A stretch of DNA of 17,375 nucleotides from an archaeon (GTDB lineage: Archaea; Nanobdellota; Nanobdellia; Woesearchaeales; GW2011-AR9): the NCBI GenBank assembly GCA_020053615.1, contig JAGVMW010000095.1, positions 1 to 17,375 on the forward strand, written 5' to 3'. The notes beneath the pieces were generated by a model. It was not told the DNA's origin. It saw nothing but the letters and a program-made list of their open reading frames with translations, and did not search any database. Positions within the stretch are counted from its first letter, which is position 1, and each line of letters starts with the position of its first letter. This document shows positions 1 to 8,530 of the stretch, piece by piece. The translations under genes were made by a program, and so were the position numbers.

Positions 1-2
1 AG

Positions 3-53
3 AAGTATGATAGTGATTCTTTAAAAGTTTTTCTCGTCATTAAAAAAAGGTAA
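3..53 (+). CDS. Possible C-terminal tail of an upstream gene (partial)
   Basis: Reading frame 3 of the plus strand is open from the left edge and ends in TAA at 51-53. It encodes 16 residues ending in VFLVIKKR. The other two plus frames stop within the first 25 bases. Hairpins with T-tracts follow at 81-156, as expected after a gene end. This is only a short open stretch and could be chance; nothing identifies a product. Confidence 0.25.
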   Translation, partial: KYDSDSLKVFLVIKKR

Positions 54-80
54 CTAGTTGTAAGGACTCAAAAAAGGTAA

Positions 81-156
81 ATCTCCTTCGGAGATACTGT
101 CTTACCGGGAATCCCGGTGATGCTTTTTTCTCCCCTAAATCCCGGTGTGAGTTTTT
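81..156 (+). terminator. Two hairpins and two T-tracts, probable terminator region
   Basis: Hairpin 1 is ATCTCC (81-86) with GGAGAT (90-95) around a TTC loop. Hairpin 2 is ACCGGG (104-109) with CCCGGT (113-118) around AAT, followed by T6 at 124-129. ATCCCGGTG occurs at 111-119 and again at 139-147, and the second copy is followed by T5 at 152-156. The ACCGGG arm can pair with either CCCGGT copy, so there are two alternative hairpins, each followed by a T-tract. This fits termination of a transcript arriving from the left. The hairpins are nearly symmetrical, so the T-tracts are what favour the plus strand. Confidence 0.45.
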
Positions 157-168
157 GTTCAAGAGTTG

Positions 169-185
169 ATTAAGACTAACTTAAT
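169..185. promoter_or_regulatory. Inverted repeat ATTAAG-N5-CTTAAT, candidate distal operator
   Basis: This is a perfect 6+6 bp inverted repeat about 40 bp upstream of the TATA box of the regulator gene. AT-rich inverted repeats of this kind are typical targets of winged-helix regulators, but it could be chance in AT-rich DNA. It is seen directly; the operator role is inferred. Confidence 0.3.
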
Positions 186-198
186 GCCAAGTTTCACA

Positions 199-216
199 GT
201 TATTCAACTGAACAAC
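199..216. promoter_or_regulatory. Imperfect 18-bp palindrome, candidate operator of the fused ArsR protein
   Basis: The arms GTTATTCA (199-206) and TGAACAAC (209-216) flank an AC centre and match at 7 of 8 positions as an inverted repeat. The site ends about 8 bp before the TATA box at 225-232, where a bound regulator could block TBP/TFB or polymerase. The neighbouring gene encodes a winged-helix protein, so autoregulation is the simplest reading, but no binding consensus is known here. Confidence 0.4.
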
Positions 217-223
217 AAGTAAC

Positions 224-232
224 CTTTATAAA
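224..232 (+). promoter_or_regulatory. TATA box for the regulator/giant surface protein operon
   Basis: CTTTATAAA is centred about 28 bp before the ATG at 257. Archaeal transcription usually starts about 25-27 bp downstream of the TATA centre, so the mRNA would begin at or within a few bases of the start codon, making it leaderless. No ribosome binding site is visible in front of the ATG, which agrees. Confidence 0.7.
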
Positions 233-256
233 CCACTACGCTTTTCCTAAGCTTTA

Positions 257-823
257 ATGGAGGTGTTGGACGTTCGGGAAGAAAAGTTATCTAGAGCTAT
301 TAGTGCTGCCTCCCGAAGGCAGATTCTACGGTTATTAAGTGAAAATGAGCTTACTGTTAATGAAATCGTGGCTAAAACCAGTATGTCCAAGTCGCTTACC
401 TCCAAGCATCTTACGTTATTATATGATCTAGGTTTTCTGGAAGCTAAAGTCCAATCTCCATACAAATATTATTCTATTAAAGATAAACGATTGAAAACCC
501 TGCTGGAAGAATATGATGGAGTTATTTTATCCTTATCTGCCACTGATCTGCCTCCGATTCAAGAGAAGAAACTATCTCGAGCAATTAGCGCCTTTTCTCG
601 ACGGCAAGCTTTACGTCTGCTGGCTAAGAAAGAATCGACGGTTACTGAAGTTGTATCTTTTACCAAAATGTCTAAATCTCTTGCTTCCCGCCATCTAAAA
701 TTGATGTATGATCTGGGATTCTTGATAGCGAACGTCCAACCTCCATTCAAACGTTATTCGCTCAAGATTCCACGGATGAAAACACTGCTGGAAGAATACG
801 ATAAAATAATTGGAACAACATGA
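257..823 (+). CDS. Tandem ArsR-type winged-helix transcriptional regulator (two fused domains)
   Basis: This 188-residue protein consists of two copies of an ArsR-like winged-helix domain, residues 9-90 and 104-185, joined by a short linker (LSLSATDLPPIQE). By my hand alignment 55 of 82 positions are identical. The best-kept blocks are KLSRAISA, SRRQ, MSKSL followed by S-x-H-L (the recognition-helix region) and YDLGFL, then KTLLEEYD at the end. ArsR proteins normally act as dimers of one ~90-120 residue domain, so this chain could be a built-in dimer. It has no cysteine and no ELCVCDL-type metal site, so arsenic or metal sensing is unlikely. The ATG at 257 lies at the expected leaderless distance from the TATA box. 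Its TGA overlaps the ATG of the giant gene (ATGA at 820-823), so it probably regulates its own operon. Signal and targets are unknown. Confidence 0.85.
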   Translation: MEVLDVREEKLSRAISAASRRQILRLLSENELTVNEIVAKTSMSKSLTSKHLTLLYDLGFLEAKVQSPYKYYSIKDKRLKTLLEEYDGVILSLSATDLPPIQEKKLSRAISAFSRRQALRLLAKKESTVTEVVSFTKMSKSLASRHLKLMYDLGFLIANVQPPFKRYSLKIPRMKTLLEEYDKIIGTT

Positions 824-3800
824 AGTCCAAGAAGATTGAATTTAGGAAGCGTACCAGAAAATCGACACATCTAGTTGAGAAAGCAATTGGCATAGTAGCG
901 ATAGTTGCGTTAATGATACTGGTTGGTGTGTTACTAATGGAAACTTCTTGGGAGGAAATATCTTTTTCCGGAAACTCAATCACCGGAGCCGCAGTAGAGG
1001 AAAGTTCGGTAGCAAATGAAGTAGTTATCCCTGAACAAACTATTGAAACTCCTCTGTCAGAAGCGCCACTAATAGAGACAATTGCTTCAGAAGAGAATAT
1101 GGGTATACAAGCTGGTGGTGGAGAAGGGGTGGGAATATTAGGAGATGCTAACTCAACCTCTTGTGGAAATGTTACTGGAAGTTTGACTTTAACAGCGAAT
1201 GTATCAACAACCACTACTTGCTTTATCATAAAAGCCAGCAATATTGTATTAGATTGTGCTGGATTTACGGTAGGTGGTGATGGCGGAAGTAGTGATAGTG
1301 GTGTAAGTAATACGGGCGGATATGATAATCTAACCATCCAAAACTGCATTATTGATAATTTTGGTGGACATGGTATGCTCTCACATAATGACGCTTATGA
1401 CCAGCTTATTCAAAATAACACGTTTATAAACTTAACCACCGGAATCAGATTTGCGTGGCCTTTCCAAGGCACCGCTAATGGAACTATTAAGAATAACACT
1501 TTTACTTTGCCTAAGACGTCTACCTCTTATGCGATTTTAGGAGACACCAATACAGACATACTTAACAATACTTTTTATGGGGATTATAGTGTAGGTGGAA
1601 TATATGTTGGTGATAATAATCGCATTTGGAATAATTATTTCTGGGGGAATGATGGGACTTATGGTTCTGGAAATAGCTCACTTTGTGTAAATGGAATTGG
1701 AAACTTCTATAATGGGAGCGTAGCTTTTGCCCAAGTTCCAGCTGCTGACTGCGGTCCAACACCAAACGAAATAGTATACGTCAACCAAAGCCGTGGCGCT
1801 AGTTCGTTTACATTTGGAGGAAGAGACGCTATCTATCCCGACTTAAGAACAGCCGTTTATAACACTTGGAATGGGACCAATAATATTGTTTATCTTTTGG
1901 AAAACCATAGCACTAGTTATAGCCAGACTAGCAGTGCAGTGCATTTTGTAAGAAGCAATCAGGGGGTTGACTGTAGGGGTTATATGTATAGCGATACTGA
2001 TGCTACTTCCGACATTTATGGCTTTAGCACAAACGGGTTTAACAACCTGATTATCAGTAATTGCACTATCTTCAATTTTGATAGGAGCATAAGCGTTAGC
2101 AATAGTGAAGGCGTTTCCATCATTAACAATACTTTTGTTGCTGACTCAGAATATTACGGGATTTTCTTTTCCAATGGAGATAATTTTACCATTACCAACA
2201 ACACTTTCACCGGAGATTTGACCGCCTATGCCATAGACCTTGATAGCTCCTCGGCAAATAACCGCATCTGGCAGAACATGTTCTGGGGCGGCAACGGGAT
2301 AGAAACGGCTGGGACAAACACTTCGTTCTGCGTCAATGGGATAGGTAATTTTTACAATGCTAGCGTAGCTGTAGCCGGAGGCAGTTTACAAGATCAAATT
2401 CCTGCTGCTGATTGTGGACCAACTCCCAATGGAACAGTTTATGTCAATCAAAGTATAGGAATTCTTTCATTCACTTGGGGAGGAACTAGTGCCACTTATC
2501 CTGACTTAAGAACCGCAGTATATAACACTTGGAATGGAACCAATAATACTATTTATCTTTTGGAGAATCACAATACTACTTATCGCCAAGCCAGCAGAGC
2601 AGTACATTTCATGCGCGGTAACTTAGAAGTTAATTGCTTAGGACACACCTACAGTGATACTGATGCCACATCAGATATTTATGCTTTTACAACTTACGGG
2701 TATAGCAGTATCAGCATCCATAATTGTACCATCTCTAATTTTAATTCAGGACTGCTGTTAAGCGATGGGACAAATCACCGCATCTACAATAACAGCTTCA
2801 TCTCGGAGGGAGAAAATGAAGGGGTCTACTTCAGCAATGCTGATAACTCTATATTCACCAACAACACTTTTTCAGGAGATTATACCCTAGATGCACTTGA
2901 TTTTGACAGCAGTTCTACCAATAATAGTGCTTGGCAGAATCAGTTCTTGGGAGCGGATGGAGTGGATGATAATGGGGCGAATAATTCTCTTTGCGTAAAC
3001 GATATCGGAAATTTCTACAACGCTAGTGTAACCCCCGCAAATGTTCTTGCTGCAGATTGCGGACCTACACCTAATGGGATTATTTATGTAAATCAAAGTG
3101 CAGGAACACATTCGTTCACTTGGAACGGGAGCAGTGCAACTTACATTGATTTAAGAACCGCAGTTTACAATACTTACAACGGAACTAGTAATAAAGTTTA
3201 TTTATTGGGAAATCACAACACTACTTATACCCAAGGTGGTAAAGTAGTAGACTTTGTTAGAAGTAATGTTGATCTTAATTGTTTAGGATACACGTTTAGT
3301 GATCCGAGCGGTGATTCAAGTATTGACGGATTTGACACCAATAGTGTTAATGGCATCAGCATACATAATTGTACCATCTCTAATTTTCAGTCAGGATTGG
3401 GGTTAATCAGTGGAACAAATCATCTGATTTATAACAACAGTTTTATAGCTGGAGGGGAAATGTACGGGATTTTCTTCAGTAATGCGGATAGTTCTATCAT
3501 AATCAATAATACTTTCTCCGGAGATTACACCTCTGATGCGATTGATCTTGACACTAATTCTGCTAATAATAATGTCTCTCAAAACCAATTCTGGGGGGCG
3601 GATGGAGTGGATGATAATGGTGCGAATAATTCTCTTTGCGTAAACAGCGTTGGTAATTATTATAATAACAGTGTAGCCGTAGCTTATCTTAGTTCTAACG
3701 ACTGCGGTCCAACACCAAATTCCAACGTCTCAGTCAACAGCAGCATTTCTGCCAGCAGCTTTACTTTCTCTACTGCAGCTGATGCTAATCCAGTTTACAA

Positions 3801-6800
3801 AAATCTGCAGGAAGCGTATTATAACGCCCAAGAAAATCGCACCATGTTCCTCGTCGAGAACTATAACTCTACCTCCACTACCCAAACCGTCAGAAATGGA
3901 ACCACTTTAAACTGCCAGAATAAACGTATCAATTCCAGTGCCGATGCCATCAACATCAATGGAGAAGTAGGAACTACCGTTTCCAATTGCGTTATCACTA
4001 CTATCGGAAATGGAATAGAGGGAATTACTTTAACTTCTTCCGCTACTGGCAACACTATTGTTAATACCAGAATAAACACTACTGGAACTACTGCTTATGG
4101 AGTTACCTTTACCAGTTCTAATGGAAATAACATTATAAATTCCACATTTAACATTCCTTCTGCCAATGATGTGTATTCCAGCACCGCTAATAACAACTCC
4201 ATCATTAACTCAGTATTCAACCGCTCCGACTTAGGATTCACTGGAGCTGGTTCGTGGCTCCAAGTAAAATGGTATGTAGACGTAAACGTAACCAACGGAA
4301 CTGGAGGAATAGCTAATGCTACTGTAAATATCGCTAATTCTACTTCGATGAATATATTCAGTGGATTAAGTAACATCAATGGACAAATTCCTCAGCAGAC
4401 CATTACTGAATTCTGGCAGAACGGTTCTTTAACAGTATATGAAACTCCGCACAATTTCTCAGCCAACAAGACCGGGTATGCTACTAATTATTCCATTGTA
4501 AATTTAACTGTAACTAACAGCACCACTGTTGTATTAAACTTGGTGAATACTTTATATCCAGACTTAAAAATAAACAACAGCGACTTAACTTACACTTTTG
4601 GAACTATAAGACAAAATAATACTGTAGAAGTTAATGCCACCATTTACAACTTAGGTAATACTAATGCGACTGATGCTAATATTTCATTCTATGTAGATTC
4701 AGGATTAAATCAATCGAGATTGGTGAATATCAGCGACGGCTCTTCACAATTAGTCCAATTCAACTGGACAGCTCTAGGTGGGAACCATACTTTGGAAGTA
4801 AAAACAGATCCTTCCAATTCCATAACTGAATCCAATGAGACTAACAACAATGCAACAAATAATATCTCTGTTAAGTATGTGACAATATTACAATATCTCT
4901 CACCAAACGGAAGCTTCCCCCGCGGAAAAGATGTGGCTGGAGAGGACGCGCTATTTGAAATTGATAATACTTTAACTGCAGTATCACAAGTGTATGATTT
5001 ATACAATTCATCACATGCACTATCAGCTAACTGCAGTTTCTACTTCAACGAAACTCTGCTGGGAACCAATTTAACTAACTCTTCCGGCCATTGCAGTTAT
5101 ACTTTTGATAAGACCAATTATTCTTATGGCAACTACAACTTAACGGTAAACTTTACTGGACTCCAAAGCGATGCCGTCTTGCATACCTCGCAAGTTCAGA
5201 ATACAACTCCTATTGAGATAGTGGTTCTTTCTATTAACTTAGACACTGTAAATCATTACAATGGATTAAATTATATCTTAGGAGAGATGGCAGTATTAAA
5301 TATTAGTATTACTCAAAATGGTGTTGCTTACAGTCCCGATACTGTAACTTCTGTTATACGAGGAGCAACTGATCCTGCTGATGGACCATCAGTATATGAC
5401 AGTACTTTGTACAATGATTCTACTGGAAACTATCGCTACACTTCTTTAATCACTAGTCCGCCTAACGGTGGTTCGGTAAGATGGAGAGTAAGAATAAATT
5501 CAACTACTTTCGGATTAATCGGAACTGTCAGCCATTCTGATATTACAGTAAATAATAATGATGGAAATCTTAGTATGAATATAATCAACTCCACTATGAA
5601 TAATGTAATCGGAACTCAACTTACAGTTAAAGATGCTACGGCATACCAGTTAAACCAATCGGTTAATGCTTCTATCACTAATTATCCCATCCGTAAAGAC
5701 AAGAATCACACTTTAGAGTTTGTAGCGTCTAGTGGAGAAGTAGTAATGCTAGAAAAAGTTAACTTGAACCAAACTAATAACAATCTTACTCTTCAGATAG
5801 TTTCAGAATATAATGGAAGCTTACCTACTTCGCTGAAAAATCTCACTTCTGTAACCGGGTTTGAAAGTTTCCCTTACAACATAACTAACGGAAATATTAC
5901 TATTCCAAAGAATGGAAAGACAATAACTTCTATTATGAGATGTAATAACTGGAATTCTACCACGGCTACTTGTGCTGGCACTTGGTCTACTTACACTACT
6001 GCTTTTGGAGAGAATTCCACCCATATTTGGTTTAATATCACTTCATTCAGCGGATATGCTGGAGGAGTACCGTTCAGTTCTAATTTGACTATTTGGGATG
6101 AGACTGATAGTGGAATGCCATTTGGGAACCAGATTAAATATGTAAACCAGCAAGTATTATTCTTTGCAAATTACACTAATTCTACTTCCAGAACTGGAAT
6201 AAATGACGGAACGTGTAATATCTCGTTTAGTACTGCTCCAACTGGACCATTCGAGATGCCGTACAATTCTACTTATTCGCTTTACTTATATAATCGCAGC
6301 TTTAGTTCTGCTGGGAATTCTTCATGGAATGTAACTTGTAATCATTCAAGATATGATACCCTTACCGCCAACGATACGGTTGTAATAACTGTAGATTATT
6401 ACCCCCTTTGGGAATCTAATAGCACTACAATCGTAGCTACCTACTCCTCCACCCAACCATCTCTATTCAACATCACGTGGATTGATGACATCAACATCAG
6501 CACCGCTTGGTTTGAATCCAATTATTCCGGCACAGCAATTAATTATTCTATGAATAGAATTGCCGGCAATTCAACCAATGGAACGTACAATTATTCAGCA
6601 GTTCTGCCTTCTGGAAGTCATTACTGGAGATCGTATGCAAATGATTCTGCTAATCAATGGAACAATACGAATACGTGGACGTTTAGTATTGCCAGAGCAA
6701 GCAGCAGTATAAATCTAACTCTGAATGGAACCAGTAGCGATATAACCTTGCTGAATGGAACAGCAATTAATGTTAACTGCTCACGCTTAGTTGGTGAGGG

Positions 6801-8520
6801 AAATGTAGAATTGTTGTTGAATGGAACGCTAATTAATTCGGGAACGGATATTGGTAATTTGACCAACTTTACTTCAGTAGGTCTGCAGAATGCTACCTGC
6901 CAGTATAATCAAACGCAGAATTATTCTGCAAGTACAGCAGTATATTGGATAAATGTTACTCCAGTAATCCCAGATAATTCACCAAATGTAACTTTGCTCT
7001 CTCCCGCAGCAGGTTATAGTAGTGAATCCGGACCACTTACTAATCTTACTTTCTCCTGCAATGCTACTGACGATAACCAATTAGTTAATATTTCTTTATA
7101 TCTAACCAATTCTACTAACCAATCTTTTGCATTGAACCAAAGCACAAACATCAGCGGAACAACTAACAACTCCAACTGGACTTTAGAATTAGGGATTGGT
7201 AATTACACCTGGAACTGCTTAGCGGTAGATAATGCTTCACAGCGTGGATGGGGAACGGCTAATAGAAGTATATTGTTGTTGCCAGACATCACCTTACCCT
7301 ACTTCAATCCACAACCAACGAATCAAACCGTAGAATTTGGAACTGCATTTAGTTATGATGTAAATGCCAGCGATAATGTTGCAGTAGATACATTTGCAGT
7401 AAATGATACTAACTTTACAGTCAATAGAAGTGGATATATTACTAATGTGTCTAGTTTAATCGTTAGGATTTATTCATTAAATATTAGTGTCAATGACACT
7501 TCTGGAAATAAAAATTCAACTACAATAAATATAACTGTGCAGGACACTACCTCACCAGCATTTACAGTGTTGAGCAATCCTTCAATAACTTACGGAGATG
7601 CTTTAAGTACCCAATTCAACGCTAGTGATTTAAGCGGAATAAGCAGATGGTGGATAAATGATACGGCAAGATTTACCATCAATAGCACTACAGGATTATT
7701 CACTAATAATGGAACAATAGCTGTTGGAACTTACAATGTTAATTTGAGTGTAAACGATACATATAACAATGTAAACTCAACTATTGTAACTGTAACCGTT
7801 AATGCTCAATCATCTTCCAGCAGTTCTTCTGGAGGCGGAGGTGGTGGACCAAGTTGTACCTCTTCCTGGAACTGCACTGAATGGAGTAAGTGCTCCTCTT
7901 CATTGAAGCAAACTCGCACTTGTGTTGATTTGAAAGGCTGTGAAGAAAGTTATACTGAAGACCAAGATTGTGATAAATGCCAAGAAGCGTGGGTTTGTTC
8001 AGCGTGGTCGGAATGTAAAAATAATCTTCAGAATAGAATCTGTACTGATTACAATGATTGCGGAACCATCGAATTCAGACCAGAGCAAGTTAAGTTTTGT
8101 GGAGAAGGAAATGAAGGGGGAGATGGACTAATTCCTAAACCTGCAGGTACTGGAGAAGAAGAGTTTGTTCCAGAACCGGAAGATAAGATTATTCCAAAAA
8201 TAATTGGACCATTGATTGGAAAAGCATTTTTCTCAAAAGCAACTATAACCTCGGCTTGGAATGAATATGCCTATTATCTATTAGGATTGTTCTTACTCAC
8301 AATCTTAACCATCTTACTCTTAGTAATTATCAAAAAGCGCTCTTCCAATGAGGAAGACTCACTTAAAGAATTGAAGAAATGGATTTTGGAAGAGAAGCAG
8401 AGAGGGTTGTCAGATACCCAAATAATGACTATATTGCTTCAGCACACTACTTGGGATAAAGAGGAGATAGCACAAGCGTTTTATAAAGTGAGACATCCAG
8501 AGATGAGGCAAAAGAAATAA
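820..8520 (+). CDS. Giant membrane-anchored surface protein with beta-helix, CARDB, Ig-like and Cys-rich TSP1-like modules
   Basis: This 2566-residue protein has a basic N-terminus, a membrane segment at about 22-41 and the motif ITGAAV at 54-59. Residues ~109-1145 are parallel beta-helix, including tandem ~215-221-residue units. A KWYVDVNV module follows at ~1148-1245, then a CARDB-like domain (~1245-1355, ending TESNETNNN), several Ig/cadherin-like domains (to ~2328), a Ser/Gly linker and a 12-Cys double TSP1-like region (~2346-2428). A second membrane segment (~2484-2503) is followed by KKR and a ~60-residue cytoplasmic tail with a helical GLSDTQI...W...EIAQAF pattern. Predicted topology is both ends inside and a ~2440-residue loop outside, unless the first segment is cleaved. 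N-x-S/T sequons are very dense (13 in about 95 residues near 2055-2150), implying heavy N-glycosylation. No ribosome binding site precedes the ATG, so the ATGA overlap with the regulator suggests reinitiation. A role in adhesion or cell-cell contact is inferred; no catalytic motif is seen. Confidence 0.85.
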   Translation: MKSKKIEFRKRTRKSTHLVEKAIGIVAIVALMILVGVLLMETSWEEISFSGNSITGAAVEESSVANEVVIPEQTIETPLSEAPLIETIASEENMGIQAGGGEGVGILGDANSTSCGNVTGSLTLTANVSTTTTCFIIKASNIVLDCAGFTVGGDGGSSDSGVSNTGGYDNLTIQNCIIDNFGGHGMLSHNDAYDQLIQNNTFINLTTGIRFAWPFQGTANGTIKNNTFTLPKTSTSYAILGDTNTDILNNTFYGDYSVGGIYVGDNNRIWNNYFWGNDGTYGSGNSSLCVNGIGNFYNGSVAFAQVPAADCGPTPNEIVYVNQSRGASSFTFGGRDAIYPDLRTAVYNTWNGTNNIVYLLENHSTSYSQTSSAVHFVRSNQGVDCRGYMYSDTDATSDIYGFSTNGFNNLIISNCTIFNFDRSISVSNSEGVSIINNTFVADSEYYGIFFSNGDNFTITNNTFTGDLTAYAIDLDSSSANNRIWQNMFWGGNGIETAGTNTSFCVNGIGNFYNASVAVAGGSLQDQIPAADCGPTPNGTVYVNQSIGILSFTWGGTSATYPDLRTAVYNTWNGTNNTIYLLENHNTTYRQASRAVHFMRGNLEVNCLGHTYSDTDATSDIYAFTTYGYSSISIHNCTISNFNSGLLLSDGTNHRIYNNSFISEGENEGVYFSNADNSIFTNNTFSGDYTLDALDFDSSSTNNSAWQNQFLGADGVDDNGANNSLCVNDIGNFYNASVTPANVLAADCGPTPNGIIYVNQSAGTHSFTWNGSSATYIDLRTAVYNTYNGTSNKVYLLGNHNTTYTQGGKVVDFVRSNVDLNCLGYTFSDPSGDSSIDGFDTNSVNGISIHNCTISNFQSGLGLISGTNHLIYNNSFIAGGEMYGIFFSNADSSIIINNTFSGDYTSDAIDLDTNSANNNVSQNQFWGADGVDDNGANNSLCVNSVGNYYNNSVAVAYLSSNDCGPTPNSNVSVNSSISASSFTFSTAADANPVYKNLQEAYYNAQENRTMFLVENYNSTSTTQTVRNGTTLNCQNKRINSSADAININGEVGTTVSNCVITTIGNGIEGITLTSSATGNTIVNTRINTTGTTAYGVTFTSSNGNNIINSTFNIPSANDVYSSTANNNSIINSVFNRSDLGFTGAGSWLQVKWYVDVNVTNGTGGIANATVNIANSTSMNIFSGLSNINGQIPQQTITEFWQNGSLTVYETPHNFSANKTGYATNYSIVNLTVTNSTTVVLNLVNTLYPDLKINNSDLTYTFGTIRQNNTVEVNATIYNLGNTNATDANISFYVDSGLNQSRLVNISDGSSQLVQFNWTALGGNHTLEVKTDPSNSITESNETNNNATNNISVKYVTILQYLSPNGSFPRGKDVAGEDALFEIDNTLTAVSQVYDLYNSSHALSANCSFYFNETLLGTNLTNSSGHCSYTFDKTNYSYGNYNLTVNFTGLQSDAVLHTSQVQNTTPIEIVVLSINLDTVNHYNGLNYILGEMAVLNISITQNGVAYSPDTVTSVIRGATDPADGPSVYDSTLYNDSTGNYRYTSLITSPPNGGSVRWRVRINSTTFGLIGTVSHSDITVNNNDGNLSMNIINSTMNNVIGTQLTVKDATAYQLNQSVNASITNYPIRKDKNHTLEFVASSGEVVMLEKVNLNQTNNNLTLQIVSEYNGSLPTSLKNLTSVTGFESFPYNITNGNITIPKNGKTITSIMRCNNWNSTTATCAGTWSTYTTAFGENSTHIWFNITSFSGYAGGVPFSSNLTIWDETDSGMPFGNQIKYVNQQVLFFANYTNSTSRTGINDGTCNISFSTAPTGPFEMPYNSTYSLYLYNRSFSSAGNSSWNVTCNHSRYDTLTANDTVVITVDYYPLWESNSTTIVATYSSTQPSLFNITWIDDINISTAWFESNYSGTAINYSMNRIAGNSTNGTYNYSAVLPSGSHYWRSYANDSANQWNNTNTWTFSIARASSSINLTLNGTSSDITLLNGTAINVNCSRLVGEGNVELLLNGTLINSGTDIGNLTNFTSVGLQNATCQYNQTQNYSASTAVYWINVTPVIPDNSPNVTLLSPAAGYSSESGPLTNLTFSCNATDDNQLVNISLYLTNSTNQSFALNQSTNISGTTNNSNWTLELGIGNYTWNCLAVDNASQRGWGTANRSILLLPDITLPYFNPQPTNQTVEFGTAFSYDVNASDNVAVDTFAVNDTNFTVNRSGYITNVSSLIVRIYSLNISVNDTSGNKNSTTINITVQDTTSPAFTVLSNPSITYGDALSTQFNASDLSGISRWWINDTARFTINSTTGLFTNNGTIAVGTYNVNLSVNDTYNNVNSTIVTVTVNAQSSSSSSSGGGGGGPSCTSSWNCTEWSKCSSSLKQTRTCVDLKGCEESYTEDQDCDKCQEAWVCSAWSECKNNLQNRICTDYNDCGTIEFRPEQVKFCGEGNEGGDGLIPKPAGTGEEEFVPEPEDKIIPKIIGPLIGKAFFSKATITSAWNEYAYYLLGLFLLTILTILLLVIIKKRSSNEEDSLKELKKWILEEKQRGLSDTQIMTILLQHTTWDKEEIAQAFYKVRHPEMRQKK
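1681..2325 (+). repeat. Beta-helix tandem unit 1 (residues 288-502)
   Basis: This 215-codon unit runs from LCVNGIGNFYN to just before the next FCVNGIGNFYN. Landmarks shared by all units are AADCGPTPN, VYVNQS, DLRTAVYNTWNGT, VHF-x-R, NCTI and NNTF-x-GD, then a Q/N-x-FWG turn. The unit before it (1144-1680) is the N-terminal cap and matches only the later half of the pattern. Confidence 0.8.
2326..2988 (+). repeat. Beta-helix tandem unit 2 (residues 503-723)
   Basis: This 221-codon unit is collinear with units 1 and 3. By eye it is about 60-65 percent identical to unit 3, with a small insertion (GGSLQDQIP) after the NFYNASVAVA stretch. Long DNA identities to unit 3 remain, for example 24 identical bases at 2719-2742 and 3364-3387. 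Confidence 0.8.
2989..3633 (+). repeat. Beta-helix tandem unit 3 (residues 724-938)
   Basis: This 215-codon unit keeps the same landmarks (LCVNDIGNFYN, AADCGPTPNG, DLRTAVYNTYNGT, IHNCTISNF, NNTFSGD). Its last bases and the start of unit 4 (3598-3645) match 2953-3000 over 48 bp with a single difference. A strongly diverged fourth unit starts at 3634 with LCVNSVGNYYN and runs into the KWYVDVNV module. Confidence 0.8.
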
Positions 8521-8530
8521 GAACGTTGCA

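Noticed and set aside
81..123. Third copy of the structured element (CTCC-TTC-GGAG followed by GGTGATGC)
   Set aside because: The CAA and GACCTGATGA landmarks are missing and the spacing is different; similarity is limited to a common small hairpin.
1681..3645. CRISPR-like regularly spaced repeats
   Set aside because: The repeats are ~645-bp in-frame coding units of a beta-helix protein, not short repeats with unique spacers.
7940..8131. Plus-strand open frame of 63 codons inside the first giant gene
   Set aside because: It lies out of frame within the conserved Cys-rich region and has no promoter or ribosome binding site; it is a shadow of the real gene.
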